Shown: one piece after another, positions 45,397 to 55,175 of the stretch | How positions within the stretch are numbered: position 1 is the first letter of the stretch | Layout: every line of letters begins with the position of its first letter | Assembly: GCF_039544005.1 (NCBI RefSeq) | Contig: NZ_BAABKV010000001.1 | Coordinates: 496,001-560,000, forward strand | Reading direction: 5' to 3' | Length of the DNA stretch: 64,000 bases | Source of the DNA: Kitasatospora paranensis | GTDB lineage: Bacteria > Actinomycetota > Actinomycetes > Streptomycetales > Streptomycetaceae | Notes under the pieces: model-generated | Told to the model about the DNA's origin: nothing | Databases searched by the model: none | The model's input: only the letters and a program-made list of their open reading frames with translations | Position numbers and translations under genes: made by a program

Positions 45397-46643
45397 ATGA
45401 CGATTCCAGCCGGACTGAGACGCACGGTCCTCCGGGTGCGGCGGGACACCGGCTTTCTTGCCGCCGGTGTGCTGCCGCACCTGGGACTGGTGCCCGTATG
45501 GGCCTGGGCGGCGGCGACTACCGCCAGGACGGGGAACTGGCTCCTTACGGTTTCCCTTTCGGCCGCCCTGGCCGTGATCGGCACCCCGGTGCTGACGGCC
45601 GTTCAGCGGGCTCGCTACCGGCTGTTCATCGGTGTGGACGTCCCCCGGCTCACCCCCACCGCGCCGGAACCATGGACGTGGGCCTCGACCGCCCGGCGGC
45701 TCGCGGCGACGCGGCCTTGGCGCACAATCGGCTACCACCTCCTGCTGGGCCCGCTGCTCGCGCTGCTGGAGCTACTGGTGCTCGCGGTGGCGGTGGCGTG
45801 CCCGGCGGGCGTCATCGCCTACGCCTGGGCGTGGGCGCTGCCAACCGGGATCCGCCAGGACTGGTTCGGCTACGTGACCCAGCTGCCGGCTTACACAGCG
45901 GCTGGACTCCTCCTTCTGTGCGCCCTGCCCTGGACCGCGCGGGCAGTGGCCGGGGCCGAGGCGCGGCTGGCGTTGGGCATGCTCGGGCCCAGCCGGGCGC
46001 AGCGGCTCCAGGAGCGGGTCGATCAGTTGGCCGTGAGCCGGAGCGACTTGATCGCAGCCGTCGACGCGGAGCGCCGCCGCATCGAGCGCGACCTGCACGA
46101 CGGCACCCAGCAGCGGTTGGTATCCCTCGCGGTCAACCTCGGCCTGGCCCTTGCCACCCGCCCGGACCTGCCGGGTGATGCCCGCGAGGTGATCGCGAGG
46201 GCGCACCTGGAGGCGAAGGAGGCGATCGCCGAACTCAATGACCTGGTGCGGGGCTGCACCCGGCGGTGCTCGAAGACCGAGGTCTGGACGCGGCGTTGTC
46301 CGGGCTGGCTGCCCGCACGTCCCTACCGGTGCGGCTGCGGGTCGATCTGGAGGAGCGGGTGGCGCCCAGCGTGGAGTCGGTCGCGTACTTCGTGATCTCG
46401 GAGGCGCTGACCAATGCGACGAAGCACGCCGACGCGATGCGTGCGGAGGTCCTGGTCCGTCGGGTCGGCGAGGTGCTGCGCGTGCGCGTGACCGACGACG
46501 GGCTGGGCGGTGCCGACGCCGCCGCCGGCACGGGGCTGACCGGGCTGGCCAGGCGGGTCGGCTCCCTGGACGGGACCTTCCACGTCAGCAGCCCCGTCGG
46601 GGGACCCACCACCATCACCGCGGAGCTGCCGTGCGCGCGGTGA
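45397..46643 (+). CDS. Sensor histidine kinase (NarL-partner, HisKA_3 type), frame broken once
   Basis: One missing C near 46251 splits the gene at LNDLVRG. The joined 415-residue product has four or five transmembrane helices (residues about 15-185). The dimerisation/phospho-acceptor helix is ERRRIERDLHDGTQQRLVSL with His as phospho-site, and the HATPase domain has VISEALTNATKHADA and VRVTDDGLGGADAAAGTGLTG. It overlaps the response regulator by 13 bases. The signal is unknown. Confidence 0.78.
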
Positions 46644-47281
46644 TCGCCGAGGACTCGGTGCTGTTGCGGGTCGGCCTGGTCAAGGTGCTGGAGATGGGCG
46701 GGTTCCAGGTTCCCGCCGAAGCCGGTGATGCGGAAGGGCTGTTGGCGGCGGTGGCGGAGCACCGGCCCGAACTCGCCCTGATCGACGTCCGGATGCCGCC
46801 GGACTTCACCGATGAGGGGGTGCGAGCGGCGATGGAGATCCGCCGGCGCTGGCCGGGGACGGCGGTGGTGCTGCTTTCCCAGTACGTGGAGGAGCGGTAC
46901 GCGGCCGACCTGCTGTCCGCGAACACCAGCGGTGTGGGCTACCTGCTCAAGCAGCGGGTCGCCGATGTCGCCGACTTCGTGGCGGCGGTCCGGCGGGTGG
47001 CGGACGGGGGCACGGCCCTGGACCCGCAGGTCGTCGCCCAGTTGCTGCTGCGGCGCGACAGCGACCCGCTCGCGCGGCTGACTCCCCGCGAACGGGAGGT
47101 GCTCGGCCTGATGGCCGAGGGGCGCTCCAATGCCGGCATCGCGCAGGCGCTGGTGGTCGGCGAGAGCGCCGTGGCGAAGCACATCAACAACATCTTCGCC
47201 AAGCTCGACCTGCCCGTGGTCGACGCGGACCACCGCCGCGTCCTGGCCGTGCTCCGGTTCCTCGGAGCGTCCCGGGCCTGA
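46631..47281 (+). CDS. NarL/FixJ-family response regulator
   Basis: A 216-residue regulator. The receiver domain begins RAVIAEDSVLLRVGLVKVLE, with the phospho-Asp in LALIDVRMPPDF and Lys in YLLKQR. The C-terminal LuxR-type HTH has LTPREREVLGLMAEGRSNAG and ESAVAKHINNIFAKLDLP. GTG at 46631 lies inside the kinase reading frame, showing translational coupling. Targets unknown. Confidence 0.87.
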   Translation: MRAVIAEDSVLLRVGLVKVLEMGGFQVPAEAGDAEGLLAAVAEHRPELALIDVRMPPDFTDEGVRAAMEIRRRWPGTAVVLLSQYVEERYAADLLSANTSGVGYLLKQRVADVADFVAAVRRVADGGTALDPQVVAQLLLRRDSDPLARLTPREREVLGLMAEGRSNAGIAQALVVGESAVAKHINNIFAKLDLPVVDADHRRVLAVLRFLGASRA

Positions 47282-47403
47282 CCTTCCCGTCCGTGATCAC
47301 GATCTACCGGCGGAGCACCCGGCCGTGGGCGCCCCTTGTCGCGAAAGCGGGACGGCCCTGGGCTGTGACCGGTCGGCGCGTGCGGCCAGGAATGCCCGCG
47401 TCG
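47282..47403. other. Intergenic stretch
   Basis: Short gap between the response regulator and the weakly supported minus-strand frame. No terminator hairpin of note. Confidence 0.3.
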
Positions 47404-47688
47404 TCACGAGCAGGCTGCACCTGCCGACGGACGGGCGCTGCGGTTGACGCCGTCGTGGACGGTGTTGTGGACGGTGTTGTGGACGGTGTTGTGGGGCGGG
47501 CGCAGGTGACCGGGCCGGGTGTGAAAGGAGCGGGCATCGGCCGGGCCGGTGGTGAACGGGTCGGCCGGCTCGGACGTGGTCCGGTCGATGCCGAAGGCAT
47601 CCAGCTGGGCGGCAAGGTCGGGGTGAAGGGCTCCGGCCGCGCGTGCAGGTGCCGGGGCGCCTTCTCGGCGGACACAGTGATGGGTCAT
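47404..47688 (-). CDS. Weakly supported small protein with His-Asn-Thr-Val repeats
   Basis: A possible 94-residue product: THHCVRREGAPAPARAAGAL, LAAQLDAFGIDRTTSEPADP and a C-terminal tandem repeat (PHNTVHNTVHNTVHDGVN) encoded by a 12-bp DNA repeat. Codon pattern is acceptable, but the start overlaps the ATG of the plus-strand gene at 47690, so one of the two starts must be elsewhere. No family known. Confidence 0.3.
   Translation of the reverse strand: MTHHCVRREGAPAPARAAGALHPDLAAQLDAFGIDRTTSEPADPFTTGPADARSFHTRPGHLRPPHNTVHNTVHNTVHDGVNRSARPSAGAACS
47461..47496. repeat. 12-bp tandem repeat, three units
   Basis: ggtgttgtggac is repeated: two exact units at 47461-47484, a third unit ggtgttgtgggg to 47496, and a partial copy before 47461. 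It lies in or beside the weak open frame at 47404. Confidence 0.7.
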
Positions 47689-47689
47689 C

Positions 47690-48736
47690 ATGGGCCCGAC
47701 CACGACGGCGGCCCGCGACCCGGCCGCCGGCCCGGGCACCGGAGGGGCGCAGCCCGATGAGTCTGGCCGGCCGAGCACGCCTGCCGATCGACGGCCGGGC
47801 CGTTGCCCGCAGCCGCCGCCCCTTGACGCTTGCCCGGGAGCTCTTCCGGGGTCCTTCCCGGCGGAGGAGGCGATCGTCCGCGAGCTGCTGCGGGAGCTGC
47901 CGCCCGCGGCCCGGTACGTCTCCTTCAACAGCCACCTCGGGAAGGCCACCGGCGCCGACCTGCTCTGGTGGTGGGTGGAGCCGGGCGGGCGGGGCTTCGG
48001 CTGCCTGATCCAGGTCCGGAGCCTCACCCGACACGCGGGTGTCTGGCGAATCGGCTCGGACCGCCGGGCCCACCCGGACACGCAGCTGACCCGACTGCTG
48101 TACACGTCCAAGCACTTCGACGTACCGGCCGCACTGCTGCTCCACCCCGGGACGCCCACCGCGACCGCCACCGCCGGCGGGTCTGCGGAAGAAGCGGCTG
48201 CCGCGGAGGCGGCCGCGGACGACCATCAGCCGTACACCCGGGCTGCCGGCCTGCTGCCGGCCCTGACGGTCCGTGGCGACCTCCGGATCCGGGCCGCGGA
48301 GGCCGAGAACGCCGGGCTCCGGCTCGGTGGCCTCGACGGACCGGAGCTGCTGGAGCGCGCCGTCCCGTTCGCGTCGCTTCTCGACCCCGGCACCGAGCCG
48401 CTTCCGCCCCTCACCACGAATGAGGAACTCGCCCGGCGGGGCGTGCACCGCCCGCTGCGGCCGCTGATCGCCGAGCCACAGTCCGGCGCGGGTGCGGTCG
48501 CCCGGATCATCCACGACGCCTTGCAGCCCCAGCCACCGTGCGCGGCCCGGACCACCGACGGCACCCTGCTCGACGGACCCGAGCGGAGGTCGGGGTTCGA
48601 TGCCGTCGCCCATCTCGGCCATGTCGCCGCCGGTCTGCGGCCCACGGTGCCCGACGACGTCCACCGGGCGCTCGCCGGACACGGCCCGGCGCGGCTCGCC
48701 CGCTACGTCGCCGGCCTGGTCGTCGTCCCGCTGTGA
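47690..48736 (+). CDS. Uncharacterised protein, DUF6615-like N-terminal block
   Basis: A 348-residue protein. After a disordered, Pro-rich start, EEAIVRELLRELPPAARYVS leads to HLGKATGADLLWWWVEPGGR, LIQVRSLTRH and TQLTRLLYTSKHFDVPAALL. The order of an acidic residue, GADxLWW and a strand with QV resembles proteins annotated DUF6615, which look nuclease-like. I see this as a hint only. The later half is Ala-rich with LARRGVHRPLRPLIAEPQ. No ribosome site precedes 47690, so the true start may be downstream. Confidence 0.5.
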   Translation: MGPTTTAARDPAAGPGTGGAQPDESGRPSTPADRRPGRCPQPPPLDACPGALPGSFPAEEAIVRELLRELPPAARYVSFNSHLGKATGADLLWWWVEPGGRGFGCLIQVRSLTRHAGVWRIGSDRRAHPDTQLTRLLYTSKHFDVPAALLLHPGTPTATATAGGSAEEAAAAEAAADDHQPYTRAAGLLPALTVRGDLRIRAAEAENAGLRLGGLDGPELLERAVPFASLLDPGTEPLPPLTTNEELARRGVHRPLRPLIAEPQSGAGAVARIIHDALQPQPPCAARTTDGTLLDGPERRSGFDAVAHLGHVAAGLRPTVPDDVHRALAGHGPARLARYVAGLVVVPL

Positions 48737-48929
48737 GGCGTCGCCCGGGCCGCACCACGGCGGGATCCGGCTCCAGGCGGTCGGTGCAGGTGCCGGCTCG
48801 GTTCCGCGTCGGTCACAGCAGGGTGGGGTGATCTCGACCGCGGACAGCAACTCATCGGACTCCGTGATCGAAAGCGTCCCCGAGCGCTCCCTGCCTGTCC
48901 GGACCCGCGACGGCACACAGCCCGAGATC

Positions 48930-50483
48930 TCAATACGGGGCGGCCTTCGGCTCCTCCAAGCGGTCGATGTAGCCCTGGACCAGACTCGCAGGCACCGGGT
49001 TGTCCCAGTGTTCCCGCCGCACCACGAGGTGCAGCTCGTTCAGGAGGCGAAGGGCCTCGTACCGGTACCCGTCCACCGTGCCGAGCGACCTGGCGGCCTG
49101 CACCCTGTCGTGGGTGTCCAGAGCCCCGTCCTCCGCCAGCCGGGTGAGCAGCGCGGCACCGGTATCCCGGCCGCCGTCGACCTCGCACAGGGCCTTGGCG
49201 GCCAGGACACGCAGATGGCCGCCGGCGGTGCTGTCGTCGGCGAGGCCGATCAGGACGGCGACTCCGGCCTCCTGGTAGCCGGCCGAGGCCGCGAGGGTTT
49301 CGGCCGCTGCGGTTCGCTCCCAGTCCTTGAGCGCGCTGTCGTGGGCGAGTTCGGTCAGGAGCGCGGCGCCGGCGGCCTGGCAGCCGTCGGTGTCGATCAG
49401 TCTGCGGGCCGCCTTGCGGCGCTGATCGCTGTTCAGGGAGGTGCCGCGGACGAGGAGGCACACGAGCTCCGCACCGGTCTGCCAGTGCTCCTCGAGCACG
49501 AGCAGGCCTTGGGCCGCCTCCAGGCGGCAGCGACTGTCGTGCAGGGTCGGGTCGGTGGCGAGCCGGACGAGGAGCGCGGCACCGAGAGCGCGGGACTCGT
49601 CCCTGCGGGCGAGCGCAGCAGCCGCCCACACCCGACCGCGGTCATCGTCGAAGACGCGCTCCTGCACCCTGCGGTGCACCCACGTCGGCCACCACCACCG
49701 CGCCGCCGGGCTCTGCGCGGGGGTCTCGGCCAGGCGCACCAGACGGGAGGTCCCGGCCTCCCCGTGCCCGTCCAGGGCGGCCAGGTAGTCGGCGGCCCAC
49801 GCCCGCGCGTACCGGAGCCTCGCGTCGTCCGCGAGCGCGGTCAGCAGAGCGGCGCCGTCCTCGCGGTGCGTGTCCAGGGCCGCCAGGGTCCTGGCTGCGT
49901 GGATGCGACCGTGGCCCATGGTGGTGTCCTGGGCGAGGCGGGTCAGCAGGGCGGCTCCGTCCTCCCGGTGCGCCGCCATCCCCGCCAAGGTGGCGGCCGC
50001 ACTTCGGCGGAGGTAGTCGTTCAGCGAGGCGTCCCGGGCGGTACGGGTCAACAGGGCGGCCGCGGCCTCCTGGTGCCCCTCCACGGCGCTCAGGGCCACC
50101 GCCGCGTTCAGACGGTCGAGGTCGTCCGCGAACCCGTCCAGCCAGAGCCACTTCCGCAGCAGCCGGCGTCGTTTCGGCCACGTCCTGGTGCTGTCGTCGG
50201 CCAGGCGTGCCAAGCGCTCGGCACCGTCCTCGGCGTGGCCCACCACCCGGGCCAACGCCGCAGCCGCGTCCACACGGGTGTGACCGGCCAGTGAGGTGTC
50301 GTCGGCGAGGCGTGCCAGCAGGGCTGCCCCCGCCTCACGATGGCCGTCCCAGAACGACAGGGCCACTGCCGCGGACACGCGCCTCTCCTCGCAGAGACCG
50401 GCGTCCCCGGCGAGCCGGGCCAGCTCGGCGGGGCCGGGAGACGCAGATCCACCCGGTGCCGGGTCCGCCGTGGGTTCGCCCAT
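48930..50483 (-). CDS. HEAT/ARM-repeat protein
   Basis: A 517-residue all-helical protein made of about twelve repeats of 35-40 residues with the consensus GAALLTRLAxDxxL..R..AAxTLAxxxGHxE. Clear copies include REAGAALLARLADDTSLAGH, REDGAALLTRLAQDTTMGHG and RDTGAALLTRLAEDGALDTH. Such solenoids bind other proteins or nucleic acids. ATG at 50483 follows CGGAGGAGG. It is the third gene of a minus-strand unit with a WD40 protein 97 bases upstream. Function unknown. Confidence 0.75.
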   Translation of the reverse strand: MGEPTADPAPGGSASPGPAELARLAGDAGLCEERRVSAAVALSFWDGHREAGAALLARLADDTSLAGHTRVDAAAALARVVGHAEDGAERLARLADDSTRTWPKRRRLLRKWLWLDGFADDLDRLNAAVALSAVEGHQEAAAALLTRTARDASLNDYLRRSAAATLAGMAAHREDGAALLTRLAQDTTMGHGRIHAARTLAALDTHREDGAALLTALADDARLRYARAWAADYLAALDGHGEAGTSRLVRLAETPAQSPAARWWWPTWVHRRVQERVFDDDRGRVWAAAALARRDESRALGAALLVRLATDPTLHDSRCRLEAAQGLLVLEEHWQTGAELVCLLVRGTSLNSDQRRKAARRLIDTDGCQAAGAALLTELAHDSALKDWERTAAAETLAASAGYQEAGVAVLIGLADDSTAGGHLRVLAAKALCEVDGGRDTGAALLTRLAEDGALDTHDRVQAARSLGTVDGYRYEALRLLNELHLVVRREHWDNPVPASLVQGYIDRLEEPKAAPY

Positions 50484-50579
50484 GATCCTCCTCCGTCGTG
50501 CCGGACGTCCGCGGAGCGCACGCCCGGGCGTCATGGATGCCGTGCGGCTCACGCGGGAGGTGGGCCGCCGGACATGTCG

Positions 50580-52619
50580 TCAGGTGAGCCGGAGCGTGAG
50601 CACTCCGCCGGCGTGTCCGACGACGAGGTCGGAGCCGGCGGCGGCCAGGCAGGTGACCGCCACGTCCAGGGCCAGGTGCTGCACCGTGCCGCTGCTCGGT
50701 TCCCAAACCCGCAGGCCCCGCCCGGAGTTGCTGCCGGTGACCAGGACGGTCCGCCGGCCGGGGAGCGTGGTGGCGGTCATGGCCGTCAGGAGACTGCCCG
50801 GAGCGTCCGCGGGCAGCCCGTCGCCGACCGGGGTGCCGGTGGCGGGATCCCACAGCATGACCACGCCGCGGCGGTCCCCGGTGGCCACCAGGTCACGGTC
50901 CTGAGCGGGTACGGTCGCCACCAGAGCCACCTGATGGCGGTGGTCCTCCCGCACCCGCTTGCTCGGCGGTGTCGCGGCCCCGGGCTCCCAGGGATCGTCC
51001 ACGGACGGATCCCACAGGTGGACGTCGCCCTGGGTGTCCGAGGCCGCCACCAGCGTGTGTCCGGGCGAGATCGGCACGGCGGCGATCGATGCGATCGCAC
51101 GGCCGGTGGGGTTGAGACGCGCGACGGACTCGCCCGTCCGCGGGTCCCGCAACCGGACCGCCCCGCGTGGAGTGGCGGTGACGAGAAGGGTCCGGCCGTC
51201 CGGGACGGCCGCGGCGCACATGGCTTCCACGGAGCCGAGCCAGTTGGCGACGGGCTCGCACAGCGGCTGCCCGGTGCCCGGGTCCCACAGGACGAGCGTG
51301 CCGTCCGCGTGCCCACTCGCCAGGACGACCGGTCCCTCGGGCAGTTGAAGGGCCGTCAGCGACCGGACGGGGCTGCGATGCGCCGCGAGCGGCGCGTGGA
51401 CGAGCCGACCGTCGGCCGCGTCCCACAGGAACACCGTGCCGGTGTCCCCGGCCGCCGCCACCAGCGTCGGCCCGACGGGCGAGGACACGACCGCGAGCGC
51501 GCTGACGCCCTCACCGGGACCGGGCCCGGACGAGGGGCCGGAGAGGACCTTCACCCGGCCCCGGGGCGTGCGGTCGGCCCCGAGCAGCACGCCGCCCTCC
51601 AGCCGAAGCCCCGCCCCCGGCTCACCGGTCCGCCCCGCTTCCGGAGCCGTCGGCGTCGCCGTCGCCGGGTCCGACCAGCCGTCCTCCGTCCGCACGCGCC
51701 CGGGTGCGTCGTGGGGGCGGGAGCCGTCGGGGTCCTCCACCAGGCAGTCGGCGATCGACCAGGTCTGCTCGCAATCCGGGCACTGGAAGTCTCCGGTCAG
51801 CAGCATGAGCTTGCGGGCCCACTCCTTCCCGGCCCAGTCCGGAGTGCCCCTGACCGCCACCATGGCCGCGAGCAGGCACAGGACGGCCCGCCCCGGCGTC
51901 CCGACGGGCAGACCGGCCACCGCGACCGCGCGGGCCACCCGCAGGAAGGGCACCCACTCCTGCCCGAGCGCCCCGTCCGGCAGCGCCCCGGCGACCTCAC
52001 CCCAGACGTGCCCGTCCCGGGACGCCGCCGCGGGATCCGGCAGTCCGGGTGCCTCGAAGAGCGGGCGTACCGGGTCCACGAAGAAGTCGGCGATCTCGGT
52101 CTCGTACTCGCAGCCGGGGCAGGACAGCACGATGCTGCCCTCCTCGAGCCCGACGGAGTGCCACAGCACCTCTCCGATGCGGTGGCCGGCGAGAGCCGCG
52201 CAGGAGAGCGCGAGATACACGCACTCCGCGGCGGGCGCACCCGCCGTGAGGTACCCGCGCACCGCTGCCTGCGCGGCCAGTCGAACAGCGGCCGTGAACC
52301 CTGCTTCGAGGTCGGCGGGAATCGGCGTCGCGGGCGCCGCGGTCACCATGAGCCCCAGGTCCACCCACAGGCCCACGAACCGGCCGGGCGACGCCGCCGC
52401 GGCCTCGACGACGTGCGGCAGGACGGCGAAGGCCCCGCTGTAGAGGGTCTCCTGCTCCAACAGGCCGTCGCGGACGCGGCTCCACGGCTCCTTCCACTCC
52501 TCCCCCGCGCCGGCAGCGCCCGCGGCGGCCATCGCCTCCAGAACCTCCTTCAACTCCTCGATCGACACACCGTCGAGGTCGCGCCAACGGGGGCTGTCCA
52601 AGGGCAGTTTCGCTATCAC
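50580..52619 (-). CDS. WD40-repeat protein with N-terminal zinc-knuckle domain
   Basis: A 679-residue protein. The N-terminal half (about 1-310) is helical and contains two CPxC knuckles, SCPGCEYETEIADFF and FQCPDCEQTWSIADC. It starts with DSPRWRDLDGVSIEELKEVL and ETLYSGAFAVLPHVVEAAAA, a pattern seen at the start of several streptomycete orphan proteins. The C-terminal half is a WD40 propeller of about seven blades (TVFLWDAADG, LVLWDPGTG, VRLRDPRTG, VHLWDPS, VMLWDPATG, LRVWEPSSG). GTG at 52619 overlaps the upstream gene stop. No enzymatic site is seen. Confidence 0.75.
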   Translation of the reverse strand: MIAKLPLDSPRWRDLDGVSIEELKEVLEAMAAAGAAGAGEEWKEPWSRVRDGLLEQETLYSGAFAVLPHVVEAAAASPGRFVGLWVDLGLMVTAAPATPIPADLEAGFTAAVRLAAQAAVRGYLTAGAPAAECVYLALSCAALAGHRIGEVLWHSVGLEEGSIVLSCPGCEYETEIADFFVDPVRPLFEAPGLPDPAAASRDGHVWGEVAGALPDGALGQEWVPFLRVARAVAVAGLPVGTPGRAVLCLLAAMVAVRGTPDWAGKEWARKLMLLTGDFQCPDCEQTWSIADCLVEDPDGSRPHDAPGRVRTEDGWSDPATATPTAPEAGRTGEPGAGLRLEGGVLLGADRTPRGRVKVLSGPSSGPGPGEGVSALAVVSSPVGPTLVAAAGDTGTVFLWDAADGRLVHAPLAAHRSPVRSLTALQLPEGPVVLASGHADGTLVLWDPGTGQPLCEPVANWLGSVEAMCAAAVPDGRTLLVTATPRGAVRLRDPRTGESVARLNPTGRAIASIAAVPISPGHTLVAASDTQGDVHLWDPSVDDPWEPGAATPPSKRVREDHRHQVALVATVPAQDRDLVATGDRRGVVMLWDPATGTPVGDGLPADAPGSLLTAMTATTLPGRRTVLVTGSNSGRGLRVWEPSSGTVQHLALDVAVTCLAAAGSDLVVGHAGGVLTLRLT

Positions 52620-53185
52620 GCAGTGCGCTCACAATCGACGATGAGGATCCGGACGAAACGGACTCGGGTACTCGGCGGCCCAGCTGGTCGGCCACGGTCG
52701 CCGCCGCGCGAGGCACGATCGGCTCCAGGGCGTCCAGGACGGCGGCCCAGCCGCTCGGGGGCACGGCCCGGACGGGCCTGAGCCGGCCGTGGTCGGAGCC
52801 GACCGCGGAGCACATCACGACCAGGAGTTGCAGCAGCCCCGCCCTGCGGACCTCGGCGTCCGCGTAGTCCCCCACCTCGCGCGCGGGCCCCTGGCCTGCT
52901 CCCCGGTACTCGGCCCGGATCTCCAGGACCAGCGAGGTGACGCGGTTCCGGCGTCGAGCGGGCGACCGTGCGCAGGCGGTCCACCCCGGAGCGCTCGGGC
53001 AGGCCGTGAACCGCGCCTGTCGCCAGGATGCCGGGGAGGGACAGCGCTCCTTCCCACGCCGCGGCCTCGCCTCGGCGCTCCCGCTCGTCGAGCAGCAGCC
53101 GGCCCGCGCCCACCTCTCCGGTGCGGACCATCTCGTCGACCACCTGGTCGACCAGGTGCTCAACCGGCAGGGCTCCAGTGTTCAC
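52616..53185 (-). CDS. Unknown protein heading the WD40/HEAT operon, frame broken twice
   Basis: Three pieces: NTGALPVEHLVDQVVDEMVR to VDRLRTVAR in the first frame, NRVTSLVLEIRAEYRGAGQG to VADQLGRR in a second, and VRFVRILIVDCERTA back in the first, with the stop at 52616. Breaks are near 52965 (one extra base) and 52700 (one missing base). The joined product is about 189 residues and helical. GTG at 53185 is the start. Its stop overlaps the WD40 start (GTGA), so it is the operon's first gene. Family unknown. Confidence 0.5.
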   Translation of the reverse strand: MNTGALPVEHLVDQVVDEMVRTGEVGAGRLLLDERERRGEAAAWEGALSLPGILATGAVHGLPERSGVDRLRTVARSTPEPRHLAGPGDPGRVPGSRPGARARGGGLRGRRGPQGGAAATPGRDVLRGRLRPRPAQARPGRAPERLGRRPGRPGADRASRGGDRGRPAGPPSTRVRFVRILIVDCERTA

Positions 53186-53892
53186 GGGCCGACCGTATCC
53201 CCCGCGCCCGACATTTCCGGCCGTCCGGGTGAGCCGCTCCCGGCCGGCTTGGCTCACCCAGACGGCTTGGCGCGCCCGGGCAGCGCAGGGCCGGCTCGGG
53301 AACACGGCACAACCTGCGGTTGCGACCGCGGCTGCGGCGGCTCCCGTTCCCAGCGGCCAGATGGGCGCCGCATCGCTCTTCCGGGCCCGAGGTCAGCGCT
53401 CGGCCGTACACACAGGTTCGTGCCACAGCGTCCGGACCACTGTCCCGCCCCGGACGATGCGCTCGCTGAACCAGGACCGACAGCAGCCGCCGGCGGGCGC
53501 GCCGGGTCAGCGGGCGCGGAGGCAGCGGTGGTGGCAGGACGACGACGGCGGTGGGAGGGTGTGGTCATACCCAAGGCGATGCCCAGGACGGTGCTTCCGT
53601 GAATCCTGTCGGCACCCGAACGCAGCAGCCCCGGGCGGCCCTCCGTCGGCCCGGGAGGGTGGGCGCCGACGGTGCACGGTCCAGGAGTCACCGGAGAAGG
53701 TCAGCCCGCCCTCGGCCGGAGGGCGGCGCACTGGTGCCGGGTCCGGTTCGTGTGCGGGCCGGGCGGCAGGAACAGCGCCCGGTCGACCGGTGGCAGGCTG
53801 CGCCGGTCCGCGGCACGAGGGAGCAGCCGCGGCTCCGACCTCCAGACGCCGCCCGCCACCGCCCGACACCGACCGCCGACGGTACCGCGCCG
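53186..53892. other. Intergenic region without a supported gene
   Basis: About 700 bases between the WD40 operon start and the end of the serine-hydrolase gene. It should contain the operon promoter near 53190-53300. Open frames on both strands lack start sites and domains. No hairpin or repeat was noted. Confidence 0.35.
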
Positions 53893-55154
53893 TCAGACAG
53901 CCAGGTCAAGACCCGTGGTCGCGCCGGCGAGGGCGGCCCAGACCACCTCGGGGTGCTTGATGTCGCCGTGTGCGCCGGCGAACGGCGACTGGTCGGCCTT
54001 GATGACCTCGTCGCCGCACAGCCGGTAGAAGTGCCGGCCCTGCAGCGGGTACGGCTCACCCGCGGGTCTGAGGTCGAACTGGTCGACGCCGCCCTGCTGG
54101 AAGCCGTCGTGGCCCATCCCTCCCCAGCGGTAGGTCAGGTCGGAGGCCGCCTGGTCGTCCTCGTTGTTGAGCATCGACGCCGCCGGGTACCACCAGCCGA
54201 CCGCCCGGTCGGCGAGCGAGAAGGTGGACTGCAGCGGCCCGGCGACCCGGTCGAAGTACGGGGCCAGGAAGCCGTTGCGGTCGATGTCCACCGGCATCGG
54301 CGCGGCGAAGCCGAAGTGCGAGAAGGCGCCTTGGACGAGCAGCACGGAGGCGACCGGGCTGCCGATGCCGTCCGGCAGGCCGGGCAGCGCGAACGCGACC
54401 AGCCTGGCGCCGAAGCTGTGCCCCATCAGGTGCACCCGGCGGCCGTTGCCGGCGCACCGGCCGAGCAACGGGCCGAGTCCGTCCCTGCCGATCACCCCCG
54501 CACGGTTCTTCATCTCGTAGTAGCTGGCGGTGCGCAGCGCCTCCCGGGCGCCGTGCCAGAGCACCTTGAACGGGTTGGGCAGACCCTGGGCGTCGCCCTG
54601 CTCGCTCGCCAGCCCTGCCAGCGCGCTGAACACCTCGCCGGTCGGCTTGTCCAGCACCGCCTGCTGCCCGGTGTCCTCGGCCGCCAGCGGCGGGAGGTGA
54701 CCAGGCCGCCGACCAACCGGTGGAAGGCCTGCAACTGCTCGGCGTCCTCGGGCTGTTTGTCCAGCAGCGCGGTGATCCCGGTCAGCTTCGCCTGTTCCGC
54801 CGGGGCGAAGGCGGGGGCGAGTGCGGTGGCGAGTTCGGCGGGAGTGGAGGCGGTGGACGGGCTGTCGGGGGCGTCCTCGGGGAAGAGCATCGAGGGCCAG
54901 AACACGCCGACCACGCCCGCCTTCCCGTGCCAGGACGGGACGAACGAGTCGATCTGGGCAGCGAGTTCCCCGAAGGTGTACGCGTAGAGGGCGCGGGCGC
55001 CGGTGTCCGAGCTGTTCCAGCCGTGGCAGAAGACGAACAGCTCCCGCACACCACTGCCGGGCAGTGCGGCCACCAGGCCGTCGTCGTCCAGCAGCCGCCC
55101 GTCCCTGTCGAACCGGACCTCCCAGTACGGGAGTCCGCCGATCGGTGCAGCCAT
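53893..55154 (-). CDS. Cytosolic alpha/beta-hydrolase, frame broken once
   Basis: A missing base near 54688 splits it. The joined 420-residue product has no signal peptide. ELFVFCHGWNSSDTGARALY is the oxyanion-hole HG motif, and RRVHLMGHSFGARLVAFALP is the nucleophile elbow (Ser of GHSFG). HGDIKHPEVVWAALAGAT near the end carries candidate catalytic His. The middle insert (EDAPDSPSTAST and following helices) is a lid-like region. It is transcribed 21 bases after the S8 peptidase. Substrate unknown: esterase, lipase or peptidase. Confidence 0.7.
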
Positions 55155-55175
55155 GGTCGAGCCATCTCCTCGGTT

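Noticed and set aside
47461..47496. CRISPR-like array
   Set aside because: The repeats are 12 bp and contiguous, with no spacers and no cas genes.
50340..52781. 813-codon plus-strand frame opposite the WD40 gene
   Set aside because: Antisense shadow; the WD40 blades on the minus strand are clear.
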